Assembly (NCBI GenBank): GCA_963693085.1
Contig: OY856409.1
Span: 293,484,058 to 293,548,057, forward strand
Source of the DNA: Alisma plantago-aquatica
Lineage: Eukaryota; Streptophyta; Magnoliopsida; Alismatales; Alismataceae
Direction: 5' to 3'
DNA: 64,000 bases
The notes under the pieces are model-generated. The model did not search any database, had not been told where the DNA came from, and saw only the letters and a list, made by a program, of their open reading frames with translations. Within the stretch, counting starts at the first letter, position 1, and each line of letters begins with the position of its first letter. Positions 47,724-60,724 of this stretch are shown here, piece by piece. The position numbers were made by a program, and so were the translations under genes.

Positions 47724-48981
47724 CTACACAAGGTGGGTTATATAACTCTCTACCTTCTTATATTACTTGAACCATAATATTGCTTTCATGATATAGTTTT
47801 GATCTCTAAACTTGATGTTAATATGCTAGTTGAATTTACCATGAACTAAGGTTTAATACTTTGAAGTATTCTCTTATAGATTGGTCTCTTTCTTAAACTG
47901 TAATTCCATGAACTTGATTTCTATATGATGGATGAAGAGAAGTTGTTACATGCAATATGATTCTTGGTTTTATCATCACGTTTTGGTTTCACCTTGAGTT
48001 TTCTTGAGATTTTGAGTTAGTTTCTCTTGAGTTTGAAGCTTGGTCTTCTTCCATCTAGTTGTTTTCTTGAAGGTTCATGTGGAAGTTTGGATTTCAAGGT
48101 TTTGATGTCCTATTTACATGAAGTTTTTCATCATGTTGATCATGGTTTTCCTTGATTATTATCTTTTGTTTTGGCCATGGAATACATCTATTTTGATTAT
48201 TATTAATCCCTATTTTGAATATGGTTACTTTCCTTTGAGGTAGCATGACCTTGGTAGTCACTACTCCCTTGATTTAGTCTTGGTTGATACGGGATGAGGG
48301 TCATGATGATTTGACTTGTTTCGTTTGAAACACATGACCTTGTGAAATGACCACGACCCTAACCCTAATAGGTTTAGGGTCATAACACTCAAGGTTCGAG
48401 ACATGTGATTTGGTGTCATGGTTGAAACCCTAACCCTAGGGTGGTCAAGACACTTCTTTATGGATGGTCGAGACACATGTTTTGGTCTTGGTCAAAATGC
48501 TTGTTTTTTGCATGGTCGAGACACATGCTTTAGTGGTGGTCGAGAAACTTTCTTTGAGATTGGTTGTGACACATTTTTTATGAGTGGTTGATACATTCAC
48601 ATGAGCACATGGTCGTAACACATGTGGGACTTTGAAAGGTCGATACATATGTATATGTAGATGTTAGTGGACACCTTATGCTATTTAGATAGTTGGTTAA
48701 TCATGATAATGATGATGCCCTAATCCTAGTATGCTCCTAGATAGTGGGAGGTGACATAACTAGGGTTAATTTATTGAATAATGCTATGAAACCCTAATTG
48801 GACATATATGTGAAACCTTAACCTTAATCCTTAGGTATGCTATGCTTGTTGAGCTTACATGGATGGTTAGCACACGATCATACTTTCTCTCTCCTACTTG
48901 TGTGATTCTAAACTTGCAAGTGGAATGTATGTCATAGATATGTGAATGCTATGGTGATTATTATGTGGTACAGGGTGATGG
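47724..48981 (+). repeat. X 3' LTR, second piece
   Basis: Colinear with 21625 to about 22876 of the X 5' LTR. It stops at the copia LTR start; the 5' LTR shows the uninterrupted sequence there (GGTATAGGGTGATGTCTATG at 22865-22884). Confidence 0.88.
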
Positions 48982-49661
48982 TGTTGGTATGTATTCCTTG
49001 AGAGCCAATCATATTTTAATTGTAATGGCATAACTTGTAAATGATTTGAAGGTAAGCTTCAAATTTATTCTATTTATTAAGTTTTGAGATAATTAAATAA
49101 CATAATAAATGTGTAAGACTGATATTACTTGATGACGTATGTCTTTAGGTTGAGGAGCTGAACAATGAGATCATATGGATGTTAAGAGTATATACATTGT
49201 TGTTATGTCCCTGATCATTTTTTATTGTGGAAGATAAATAGACAACAATGACACATAAGATTATAGTGTGAGTTGGTTGATGACAAAATCTCATTAGTTA
49301 TGATATGGAGATATCAAACCAAGCACATGAATACATGTTAGAGAACAGTGTATCGGACAAACCCACCATAAGAGTAAAACATGGAAACCTTAACTTAGTA
49401 AGTTAGAATCATGTCTTATAGTGATGGTGGTGTTTGTGGTTCATAGACCTAAAATCACTACACTCATCACATGTCATTCTATATGCTTTGACATCATCAA
49501 ACACAATCCTGAAACATGGGTTGTTATAAAGGTGATGATTGGTTGATTGTGACACATGGGGACCGACTTTGAGTGATAGAGGTGGGATTTGTCCCTCCTA
49601 AAGAAGTATGATATCCAAGGCCTCTTGATTAGTGAGATTGAGAAATGTGTGGCCATGAACA
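48982..49661 (+). repeat. C 5' LTR, first piece
   Basis: Starts TGTTGG at the point where colinearity with the X LTR ends. AT-rich, no gene. It ends at the T2 boundary. Confidence 0.78.
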
Positions 49662-50225
49662 TGTAACGACCCCACCTCCTGGTAACCCCCAATTAAGGGA
49701 GACCAAGAGGTCAGAACCGTTATCCCAATTTTCCGGATCAAAGGTTTGACAAATAATCAGTAATAATTATTGAATTCTACCATGACTATACTGAAAGCTG
49801 GAGTAAAAATAAAACTTTTCATACCTTTTTTTTTAAATCTTGGATATCTTACTTCTATCCACCTCTGGACTCTATTCTAACTAATCCTCCTTGCACTTTA
49901 TTTCTTAATTTCACAATATGCCACTTTAATGTTTGTCCTTTTCAATTTGTACCTAAAATGCCGACAAACAAAATGTCGGTCAGCATAAATGCATTTGTCG
50001 GTATGTGGGGGAAACAATAATCAGGCAATTATATGTAACAACATATTACAAGCAATTATGGTTTAGCAAGACAACTTTACATCTTAAACATAACTACTCA
50101 ATCCATACATACCCTAACCCCTGCGTTGTACCTGTAGTGGACCTGGTTACTACCTCTCATATGGTAGATCCCAATTAACCCCCATGATCCTACCTAACAT
50201 GTAGATCAATACTTAGGGTTGATGA

Positions 50226-50390
50226 GTCGCATGGCACTACCCATAGGTATCCCAATTTGTAACTCATGATATGCTAAAGTGTCGCATGGCACTACACATA
50301 GGTAGCCCAATTCCTAACTCATGATATGCTAAAGAGTCGCATGGCACTACACATAGGTAGCCCAATTCCTAACTCATGATAACCTGATGG
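50226..50390. repeat. 55-bp tandem repeat, three copies, T2 3' LTR
   Basis: Units start GTCGCATGGCACTAC at 50226, 50281 and 50336, exactly 55 bp apart. T1 has two copies. Confidence 0.88.
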
Positions 50391-52108
50391 TCCTACCTAA
50401 TAGGTAGACCATGTACTATGTTACCCTTTTCATCATTAGCAAAGCCACGGAAGAGGACTAGGATCTGAGCTAGTTAGGTATACATATTTATGGTGATAAT
50501 CATGGTCACTTTATAGTTGCATGAAATAAAAGTCATCCAAGCAGTTATTTTAAGGAAACCGATAAAACATCCGGGAATCGCCTTAAAACGAAAGTGATTA
50601 ACCATAAGAGTAACCACATATCTGATCCAGAGCAACTTGATGTCCAAGAAATAATATTCAAGAACAATCAAACAAGCAATCATCAATATCCTGAAAGCAA
50701 TGCATAACATCCAAGTGTCATTGTTTTATCCAAAACATTCTCAAGATAGTCTTGGATTCCATCCTAGGATTTCTAGGCCAACTTTAGGGTTTTATTAGGG
50801 TTTTAGCCTCCATAAAGCTTTTATCACTTTTAATACCCTTTTAGTTTGCAAACCTTAATTTCAACATCATAGGCACAATTGAATGTCAATTAAATCTAAT
50901 ATGTCTCTTTGATACTAAAACTACCATATGTATCCTTTTAAGTCATATCAAGATCATTAGGCCCAATTATCATGTTCGGTTTCTTTCAAATTGACAACTC
51001 GTATTTCACTATGGTCTAATTCACATATGAACTCCATTTATCACTAATTCCACATTTATCCACTAGAAAACTCTAATTACCAAGTTAAGGGTATTCATCC
51101 ACAATTAGGAACTTTTATACTCAAAATAGTTAGAATCATCAAATCTCAGTTCTATTCATGGATTCAAACAACTAAAGCCATTAAGAATCATAATTACCAA
51201 GATTAGAGTTTCAAGGCCCATTAAAGCCTATTCATGTACATGGAACCCTAAATAAATTAAACTACACATAAATATTATCCTTTTGGATCTAATGTATCCT
51301 TTTTATAATCAATAGGTTAACATCAACTTTAAACATCCATATAACCCTTCCCAAATCATTAATCATCATAGATTAGGGTTTCTTAATCATTAATGCACTA
51401 AAGTAGATAACTTCAACTACTTTTCGAATTACAAGAGGAATTAGTTTCTGAACATATTTTTAATGGATTCCTTGCATTTTTCTGAGCAAAATTCATATAT
51501 TATATGCATCCATCTGAGCTACCATTAAATAGATACAAAATTTACAAAATTTGCTTACTTGGACCAATGGCATGTTGACACGTTAGCAATCCCATGCAAC
51601 ACGTAGCCGGCCGAGATCATAACCAAATGACCATATTTCCCTCGCTTAAGTCATCGGTTCTTCACAGTGTGGAGGAGAAATTTTGTCAAAAGCCCTCTGG
51701 TCATCTTCAACCACACGACACCCTACCTGGCCGCCGACTATAGCCTATTCGCGGGTCCGCCCCCTCCTTCCTAGGGCTCGAGGACCGCCACCAACAACCG
51801 CCCTAGCTCTGCCGCCCTCCGCCACACCTGGGGTGCCACCCATCTTACGACCTAGATGGCTAGTTTGGGTTGGGCAGGCGTGTGACCTACATCCATGGCA
51901 CCGGCCTTCTGCAGGCACTGCACAATGGTTGTGGGCATGGGGATGATGGCTAGGCTGCTCTCTGGCATCGTGGCACGTCAAGCTTCCATCGCAACCCCTC
52001 CTTGGCTCCTCGTCGCTCCTCTTTGTTAGGATTTTTGGGCGAAAATAAGGAAGAAGGAGAGAGAGGGATGCTTGGGATCTTTGTGAACTCGACTGAGGGT
52101 TCTACCCC

Positions 52109-52115
52109 TTATATA
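52109..52115 (-). promoter_or_regulatory. TATA box of T2 3' LTR
   Basis: TATATAA on the minus strand, homologous to 11534-11540. Confidence 0.7.
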
Positions 52116-52947
52116 GGAAAGGGTAGCAAAGCCCTAAGATGCTCATCCATGAGGTAACAAACCCCTTTCCCAATAGGAAACCCATATTCCTTAATTAAGA
52201 AGTAATATTCTCTCTCTTAAATATCTTCTTTAATAAACCATATGCCTTAGATATTAGGAATTCAAAAATTATCTCTCTCATCATCTTTGTGCTTGGCTTT
52301 TAATCCATTGGCCACAAAATCTGATTTTCCTAAAGCAAATAACGTTTCTTTTGATCATATTAAAAGGTTATTAATTATGTAGCACATTATCCTCTTATTT
52401 TGTATTATTTTCATTTTCTCTTTCTTCTTATTCATTGTGACTCCTTGGACCCCAAAAAATCCTAAGATTTCAAAATAACTTTTTAAGGATGCTTATTATC
52501 CTTCTAGATGTATCTACATTCTTCATTTCTCATTATCTTACTTATTTCTTTATTAAGATATCTCTTTTCAAGGATTTTCTCTTTATCTTTTATTTTCTTT
52601 CCTCTTTTCCTATTTCCTTCATTAGAAATCACATATAAACAAAATTTATTCAATTGTGGCCATTAATGCCACATTCTAGAGATTTCCATGTATTTCTCAT
52701 AAATACTTTGCTTAATATTCATTATCTTGTATATTTTTCTAATATTTGGACTTTTCTTCTTCTCTTCTCTTTTATATCCATTATTGGATTAATATAATAA
52801 TAGGAACCACGAAATTCCTATCAAAAGGGAGATTTGCTAAGAAGTCCCTTCTTTGAAGTACAGCATACAACCTTTTCAATTAAGTCCAAGTTCATAAAAT
52901 TATTACATTTCAATTATGAAAATACATGAAAAATCGAGGTTGTAACA

Positions 52948-52960
52948 TCCTTCCCCTCTT
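52948..52960 (-). other. T2 polypurine tract
   Basis: Minus strand AAGAGGGGAAGGA, identical to T1, adjoining the 3' LTR. Confidence 0.9.
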
Positions 52961-52975
52961 ATAGGAATTTTGCCC

Positions 52976-54060
52976 TCAAAATTCCACCAAACATATAAAC
53001 AAGTCAGGATAAGACTTTTCCATATCCGTCATTGGCTCCCATGTGTCTTCATCCTCTCCATGGTGCTTCCAAAGAACCTTTATCATCTCATATTCTTTAC
53101 TCATGAGCTCTCTCTCACCTTGGTATCTTGTACTCTTATAGGTGACTCAGGGTAAGTTAGCCTCCCTTGGGAACTCACTAGGTTCATTGTTGAGCCCATG
53201 GCTCGGGTACCTCACATAATGCTCTAGATCAGACTTGTGGAACACATATAACATCACGTTATCCTGAGGGGTAAGGCTAGACACAAGCATCTCCACAAAT
53301 CCATCTCAAATGGAGCCATGTATCAGGGACTCAGCTTTCTCAGCTATAGCTCAGATGGGTCGGATTTTCATATCACATATTCTCCCACAGTGAACTGCAT
53401 GTCAGTCTTCTTTGCATCAGCTCATGACTCATGTCGCCCCTGGGCACTCTTTCATCCATTGCACGATCAAAGCGACTTTATCTACACACATTGTGGTCTT
53501 TTTCTGACCTTCTTGAGGTCCCTTCACCAATATCATCTTAACGAAGCAGTGATCGACACAGCCTCCCTTACAGAGCTTCTTACATCCCGATACTGGCTAT
53601 GGTGGCTATCATCACATCTTTCATAGGACAAGAACTGTCTCCATGTATCACCTTGAATGAGCACACACACTCTCATCAGACCCTCTAGTTTGGATCATAC
53701 TAACCATCAGTTAGGGGTGATAAGTTGTACTAGCATCGAGTTCGTCATGCACTTACTTCCATGGCATGGAAGTGAATCTTTAGGTCATACTAATGAACAT
53801 TTGAACTCACATCATGGTGTAGTTGAACCATCTCTCTCCCTTATATGTAGTTCAACCAGATCTGTCCCTTGACATTACTCTCTCTTTCTCTTAGAGCATG
53901 TCATCTAGGTAAGGCAATCTACCATAACTCATATTGCATCCTGACCTTCCTCGGTCCAGGGGAGACTTACCACAACATCCATAGTGATGAACTCCAAATC
54001 CACCTCAAGGACTCTTATCCTCTATATCAACTCAATGAGTTATTGGTGTTTATCCTTCAC
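52976..54060 (-). pseudogene. T2 integrase C-terminus and chromodomain
   Basis: Reading down from about 53985: DVVVSLPWTEEGQDAI with a stop at the next Trp position, a TAG at 53907-53905 (shared with T1), then eroded core. VFHKSDLEHYVRYPSHGL lies near 53250-53200. The chromodomain is well preserved at about 53115-52990: SKEYEMIKVLWKHHGEDEDT followed by WEPMTDMEKSYPDLF, ending at TGA 52978-52976. The aromatic residues expected of a histone-reading pocket (VLW, TWE) are present. A small indel precedes the domain. This part is clearer than in T1. Confidence 0.8.
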
Positions 54061-57000
54061 CCCCTGACATGCATGGTGACAAGCCACATGCAACTCTGTA
54101 CACTTCTTAGGCATCCAAAGTACTACTACCACTTATTATCTTAGTAGTACCATGGTATATGGTGAACTTAAAATCATGATCTCATGTATGTCATGATTCC
54201 TCAAGGTTGATTCCTCAGAAACCCTAAAACACTCTAGTCATGGGTTTCATCACCTTCTTTTCCAAAGAAGTACATCTGAAGTTCTACAACCATCCTTTTA
54301 TAACAACAAGCCCTAGGCTGGCTAATCAAGCAACCATTAATTCGATCACTGGATCTCGTTACATCCAAGTGTTAGCCCAACATATCTCCTTTTTCAAAGT
54401 TAGGGCTAACCTAACAACCTCTTCTCACCTCTAGCTAAACTAGGTAGCTGCATCTCAACTAGAGCATTCATTACCACCTCACATCCTTATGTATTGGGTA
54501 ATGTTGAAGACATACACCTCCATGTATTCCACTTATCATCTCTTCTCAGACTTTAGGTATATCTTCATCAAGAAAACTCAGAGCTCATCTTCTTGGTTAT
54601 CAAACTCAAACTTATATAACTCATAAATTCCATACAACTCATGATAAGAAGATCCTCATAATATGATTACCTTAGTTCTCTTACTGTTTGTAAACCATCC
54701 ACACATCGTACACTCCATAAGGGTACGTTATTATCATAGCAATGTTTCCACTCACATCATCTTTATCCTTGGTGTATGGCATGCGTAATGTCCTATCCCT
54801 CTCTCCCATAACAAGAGGAAATCAGCATTTCTCTGCAGTCCAAATACAGAGTTCTTCCCATTCCAAGAGTAGAAATGGTACATCCCACATTTCCAGTACA
54901 CCTACAAATCTAATTTGAAATGTCCATCACATGTCTCTACATCATGAACATCTCAAGATCAAGGTTACTTCCATGGAAAACTGGTCTCGATTGCACTTGG
55001 GTCATCATGCCATTCTTGGTCATCTCCTATAGGTGTGTAAGGTGTCGGCACTTTTGGGGTCATCCCTCTTCCCTTATGCATCATAGAGTGTCCTCCTCAT
55101 TTGCCCTTTGGGTCCCATGAGTTCATGAAGGTGGTCAATCTCCTAACCCATGTCCCTCAAACAATGATAGTTGTTACCTCCCGACCCTATGGTCATGTGC
55201 AACTAGGGAATTAGGTAACTCCTACTCCCATCGGTCTTATCCCTACCTGATCCTAGGATAGACTTAGGATTCAAACGTGGAACATATCCAACTTGAAACC
55301 GTACCCAAGTATCCATCATCTCTCTCAACATTCGTGGTCTAACTTACTTCCTTTCATAGGGATCATGGCGACATATCTACCTCGTTCAGGCCCCATACTG
55401 GTTACCACCATGGTAACACATCCACATACACTTAGAGATGGTTATCTATGGGTCTACATGTTCATTATTATACTATGCACTCTCCACTTAGCTTCTTCAG
55501 ATTCCATGAGACCTCTTAAGGTTACCTCAAACCCAACAAAAGTGGATTCATACCCTATAAAAGGGTCCTCTCCCAGGATGGGAGGAAACTATCTCTTGAT
55601 AGCAACAAAGGTCACAAATGTCTCTATGTCTCAGGTTTATATCCACATGAGCATGCTTAACCCTGTCAAGCTACTAGGACACGTAGCTAGCAAGCAGACC
55701 ACCTACTAAATCATGCCAGGTCTTCATGATAGGTCATACTTGTTCTCATTCCTCAATATTGGACCAAGATCATACATGCCCATGTCACCAACTTATATGT
55801 GAGGGGTTCATCAAACATACACCTTAATCCAAGTGGTTTCCCTTTCCTCTAAACATGAGGGGTGTCATGCTCAAATCTATGGAAACTCAAATCTCATCGT
55901 GAGCATCATGTACACCAGACACTACTACTTCCCCTCTTAGGTCTAGGTTCACCTTACTGATGTCCCACTTCATACTCAGCCTTTTAACCCCAAACCAAGC
56001 ATGTACAAGGTATGGTATGCACTTCCTATTATCCTTCTACTCAAGCAACACCTCATAGTTGAGTCCCCCTCAAGGACAACCAGCTAGGTATAAGGCCTCA
56101 CAACTTGGTACTAAGCCTCCTCAGGGTCTAAGGAACTCTTCTTCCTATCCCTAGCAGGTAAGCACCTACATCATCTGCACATAGGTACCAGCAGCCTCAT
56201 CTTTCTTCTAGGGTTTGGTTCCTCTAAAGCCAACAAAGATACCAAAAGCCTCTAGGGGTCATGCATGAGGCAACCACAACCATCCAGTTAGGTCGCAACA
56301 TACCCAACTTCTCAGGGTTCCTCATATCCCTGAGTCTAAGCTTCCAACCTTCTTATTTGGGTCTTGTTCTCTCTCTAGAGCTAACCCTACAAACAACCTT
56401 ACCATTGGAGGTTCTCTCTCTAAAAGGGTGGATCAAGCTCACATGCATACACTTACATGGGTGAAACCTACGTTCACTCGAGATGGCTCTTTATGCTTAG
56501 CTCATAATCTATCCAACATGCCCTTCTAGCCTGGGTTTTAACCTACTTCCAGCACTTACTAACGTACTATGGGTGCATACTATGCCATGATCATATAAGC
56601 CCATAGGGTTTCTATAGGTTCTTCACTATCCTCATCAATGAAGGAGTTATCCTTCACTCTAACTTGCATGACCATTCCCAGAGTTGGGTTGCCAAAGGTA
56701 CTAGGTCAGCCAACCTCACATGGCACATACATCTCCTAGGTATCCCAAAACCAAAAGCATGTCAACCTACGCACATGGTCGACCATGACATCCATATCAT
56801 AATGCCATCTCTCTCTAACCTCCACTTAGGGTTAGGGTTAGGTTTAGCATCATCCTCAGAGGATGCGTCAGGTCTCTACCTTTAATGGAGGTTTCTTCCT
56901 CCAAGACCAACTCCCTACTCATCCTCCTGACAAGAAGGTCTAACCTCAGGTCTCCTTAGGGCATGACAACACATGTCATACGAACTAAGCATGCAATTGT

Positions 57001-57421
57001 TCTTTAATTTATGCTTAAACTATTAAGCTTATGTCCATGACATCTTATTTACATGCTTTTAATTAATTTGGTGGAGGATTCCTTAACCTTATTATACATA
57101 CCCTGACCTCAAGAGGGTGAGGAAGAGAGACAAAAACCCTAAACCTCTGAATCTTAATAGAATTAGGGTTGAGAGGGGGACAAAAATAGATGAGAGAGTC
57201 CTAAAGGTATCTTATTTCGAGTCAGATCCTAAGCCATTGGCCAGGCAGTCACACAAATCTCGGAGTCCTTGTATTCTGACTAGCGGTGCGGAGGAAAATA
57301 TTTCCAGCCCTCGGATGTGATCCTTTTCTAGACACCTTTGTATTTCGAAAAATCCTCTAATAACTCCCTCAGGTTCTACAGAGTTTGTAAAATTTAATAA
57401 TTACTCAAGACTAAATGAGGA
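54061..57421 (-). other. T2 interior, gag and early pol not recognisable
   Basis: About 3.4 kb homologous to T1 13908-17040. No motif was identified in sense frames. Plus-strand open frames of up to 138 codons (for example 55293-55709) have homologous counterparts in T1 but are antisense to the element and carry no known domain. Confidence 0.5.
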
Positions 57422-57439
57422 ACTAATGCTCTGATACCA
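57422..57439 (-). other. T2 primer-binding site (initiator tRNA-Met)
   Basis: Minus strand TGGTATCAGAGCATTAGT, 2 bp from the LTR at 57442. Confidence 0.92.
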
Positions 57440-58005
57440 AATGTAACAACCCCACCTCCCGGTAACCCCCAATTAAGGAAGACCAAGAGATCAGAGTCGT
57501 TATCTCAATTTCCCAGATCAAAGGTTCGACAAATAATCAGTAATAATTATTAAATTCTACCATGATTATACTGAAAGCTGGAGTAAAAATAAAACTTTGC
57601 ATATCTTTTTTTCAAAATCATGGATATCTAACTTCTATCCACCTCTGGACTCTATTCTAACTAATCCTCCTTGCACTTTATTTCTTAATTTCACAATATG
57701 TCACTTTACTGTTTGTCCTTTTCAATTTGTACCTAATACGTCAACAAACAAAATGTCAGTTAGCATAAATGAATATGCTTGTATGTGGGGGAAACAATAA
57801 TCAGGCAATTATATGTAACAACATATTACAAGCAATTATGGTTTAGCAAGCAAACTTTACATGTTAAACATAACTACTCAATCCATACATACCCTAACCT
57901 CTACGCTATCCCTGCAGTGGACCTAGTTACTACCTCTCATATGGTAGATCCCAATTAACCCCCATGATCCTACCTAGGAGGTAGATCAATACTTAGGGTT
58001 GATGC

Positions 58006-58170
58006 CTCGCATGGCACTACCCATAGGTAGCCCATTTCCTAACTCATGATATGCTAAAGAGTCGCATGGCACTACACATAGGTAGCCCAATTCCTAACTC
58101 ATGATATGCTAAAGAGTCGCATGGCACTACACATAGGTAGCCCAATTCCTAACTCATGATAACCTGATGG
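58006..58170. repeat. 55-bp tandem repeat, three copies, T2 5' LTR
   Basis: Units at 58006, 58061 and 58116, same spacing and sequence as 50226-50390. Confidence 0.88.
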
Positions 58171-59889
58171 TCCTACCTAACAGGTAGACCATGTACTATG
58201 TTACCCTTTTCATCATTAGCAAATCCACAGAGGAGGACTAGGATCTGAGCTAGTTAGGTATACATATTTATGGTGATAATCATAGTCACTTTATAGTTGC
58301 ATGAAATAAAAGTCATCCAAGCAGTTATTTTTAGGAAACCGATAAAACATCTGGGAATTTCCATGAAACTAAAGAGATTAACCATAAGCGTAACCACATA
58401 CCTGATCCAGATCAACTTAATGTCTAAGCAATAATATTCAAGAACAATCAAGCAAGCAATCATTAATATCCTGAAATCAATGCATAACATCCAAGTGTCA
58501 TTGTTTTATCCAAAACATTCTCAATATAGGCTTGGATGTCATCCTAGGATTTCTAGGCCAACTTTAGGGTTTTATTAGGGTTTTAGCGTCCATAAATCGT
58601 TTATCACTTTTAATACCCTTTTAGTTCACAAACCCTAATTTCAACATCATAGGCACAATTGAATGTCAATTAAGTCTAATATGTCTCTTTGACACTAAAA
58701 CTACCATCTTTATCCTTTTAAGTCATATCAAGATCATTAGGCCCAATTATCATGTTCGGTTTCTTTTGAATTAACAACTCATATTTCATTATGGTCTAAT
58801 TCACATATGAACTCTATTTATCACTAATTCCACATTTATCCACTAGAAAATCCTAATTACCAAATTAAGGGTATTTATCCACAATTAGGAACTTTTATAC
58901 TCAAAATATCTTAGAATCGTTAAATCTCAATTCTATTCATGGATTCAAACAATTAAAGCCATTAAGAATCATAATTACCAAGATTAGGGTTTCATGGCCC
59001 ATTGAAGCCTATTCATGTACATGGAACCCTAAATAAATTAAACTACGCATAAAGATTATCCTTTTGGATCTAATGTATCCTTTTTATAATCAAAAGATTA
59101 ACATCAGCTTTAAACATCCATATAACCCTTCCCAAATCATTAATCATCATAGATTAGGGTTTCTTAATCATTAATGCATTAAAGTAGATAACTTCAACTA
59201 CTTTTCGAATTACAAGAGGAATTAGTTTTTGAATATATTTTTAATGGATTCCTTGCATTTTTCTGAGCAAAATTTATATATTATATGCATCCATCCAAGC
59301 TACCATTAAATAGATATGAATTTTACAAAATTTACTTACTTGGACAAATGGGATGCTGACACGTCAGCAATCCCATGCAACACGTAGCCGGCCGAGATCA
59401 TAACCAAATGACCATATTGCTCTAGCTTAAGTCATCAGTTCTTCATAGTGTGGAGGGGCAATTTTATCAAAATCCCATCGATCATCTTCAACCTCACGAC
59501 ACCCTACATGGTCGTCGACTGCAACCTACTCACGGGTCCGCCCCCTCCTTCCTAGGGCTCGAGGACCGCCGCCAACGACCGCCCTAGCTCCGATGCCCTC
59601 CGCCGCACACGGGGTGCCACCCATCTTGCAACCTAGATGGCTAGTTTGGGTTGGGCAGGAATGCGACCTGCAGCCATGGAGCCGGCCTTCTACAGGTGAT
59701 GCATGATGGCTGTGGGCATGGGGATGATGGCTAGGCTGCTCTTTGGCATCGTGGCACATCAAGCTTCCATCGCAACCTCTCCTTGGCTCCTTGTTGCTCC
59801 ACTTTGTTAGGGTTTTTGGGCAAAAACAAGGAAGAAGGAGAGAGAGGGATGCTTGGGATCTTTGTGATCTCGACTAAGGGTTATACCCC

Positions 59890-59896
59890 TTATATA
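59890..59896 (-). promoter_or_regulatory. TATA box of T2 5' LTR
   Basis: TATATAA on the minus strand; it would start T2 RNA toward lower coordinates. Confidence 0.72.
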
Positions 59897-60724
59897 GGGG
59901 AGGGTAGCAAAGCCCTAGGATGCTCATCCATGAGGTAACAAACCCTTTCCCAATAGGAAATACATATTCCTTAATTAAGAATTAATCTTCTCTCTCTTAA
60001 AATCTTATTTAATAAACCATATTCCTTAGATATTAGGAATTTGAAAATTATCTCTTTCATCAACTTTGTGCTTGGCTTTTAATCCATTGGCCACAAAATC
60101 TGATTTTCCTAAAGCAAATAACATTTCTTTTGATAATATCAAAAGGTTATTAATTATGTAGCACATTATCCTCTTATTTTGTATTATTTGCATTTTCTCT
60201 TTCTTCTTATTCATTGGGACTCCTTGGACCCCAAGAAATCTTAAGATTTCAAAATTACTTTTTAAGGATACTTATTATCCTTCTAGATGCATCTACATTC
60301 TTCATTTCTCATTATCTTACTTATTTCTTTATTAAGATATCTCTTTTTAAGGATTTTCTCTTTATCTTGTATTTTCTTTCCTCTGTTCCTATTTCCTTCA
60401 TTAGAAATCACATATAAACAAAATTTATTCAATTGTGGCCATTAATGCCACTTTCTAGGGATTTCCATGTATTTCTCATAAATACTTTTCTTAATATTCA
60501 TTATCTTGTATCTTTTTCTAATATTTGGACTTTTCTTCTTTTTCTCTTTTATATCCATTATTGGATTAATATAATAATAGGAACCACCAAATTCCTATCA
60601 TAAGGGAGATTTGCTAAGAATTCCCTTCTTTGAAGCACAACATACAACCTTTTCAATTAAGTCCAAATTCATAAAATCATTACATTTCAATTATGAAAAT
60701 ACATGCAAAATCGAGGTTGTAACA

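Larger units (their letters stand above)
9448..48981 (+). mobile_element. Chromovirus X (Ty3/gypsy), split by nested insertions; 3' LTR end beyond window
   Basis: X is the scaffold of the window. The 5' LTR occupies 9448-10576 plus 21494-24587. Gag-pol spans 24722-29370, and the 3' LTR occupies 29408-30672 plus 47724-48981, with its remainder past the copia element on the right. Corresponding pieces match: 9448-10576 with 29408 to about 30545; 21494 to about 21620 with 30546-30672; 21625 to about 22876 with 47724-48981. A chromodomain at the pol C-terminus and the tRNA-Met primer site identify a chromovirus. Catalytic residues are lost in several enzymes, so it is old and inactive. Confidence 0.9.
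49662..52947 (-). repeat. T2 3' LTR (3286 bp)
   Basis: Plus strand TGTAACGACC to GGTTGTAACA. Contains the hairpin (49961-49979), three 55-bp repeats (50226-50390), GC-rich patch (51680-52030) and TATA (52109-52115, minus). Confidence 0.93.
49662..60724 (-). mobile_element. Chromovirus T2, sister of T1, opposite strand (11.1 kb)
   Basis: LTRs at 49662-52947 (3') and 57442-60724 (5') match the T1 LTRs in layout: TATA, GC-rich patch, 55-bp repeats, hairpin. Primer site and purine tract are intact. The interior of 4.5 kb aligns by eye with T1 and ends in a clear chromodomain. Flanking 5-mers, GAACA (49657-49661) and CCACA (60725-60729), do not match, so a target duplication is not demonstrated. 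Confidence 0.9.
57442..60724 (-). repeat. T2 5' LTR (3283 bp)
   Basis: Plus strand TGTAACAACC to GGTTGTAACA. Same layout as 49662-52947, with the hairpin arms mutated (57741-57759), three 55-bp units (58006-58170) and TATA at 59890-59896. Confidence 0.93.
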
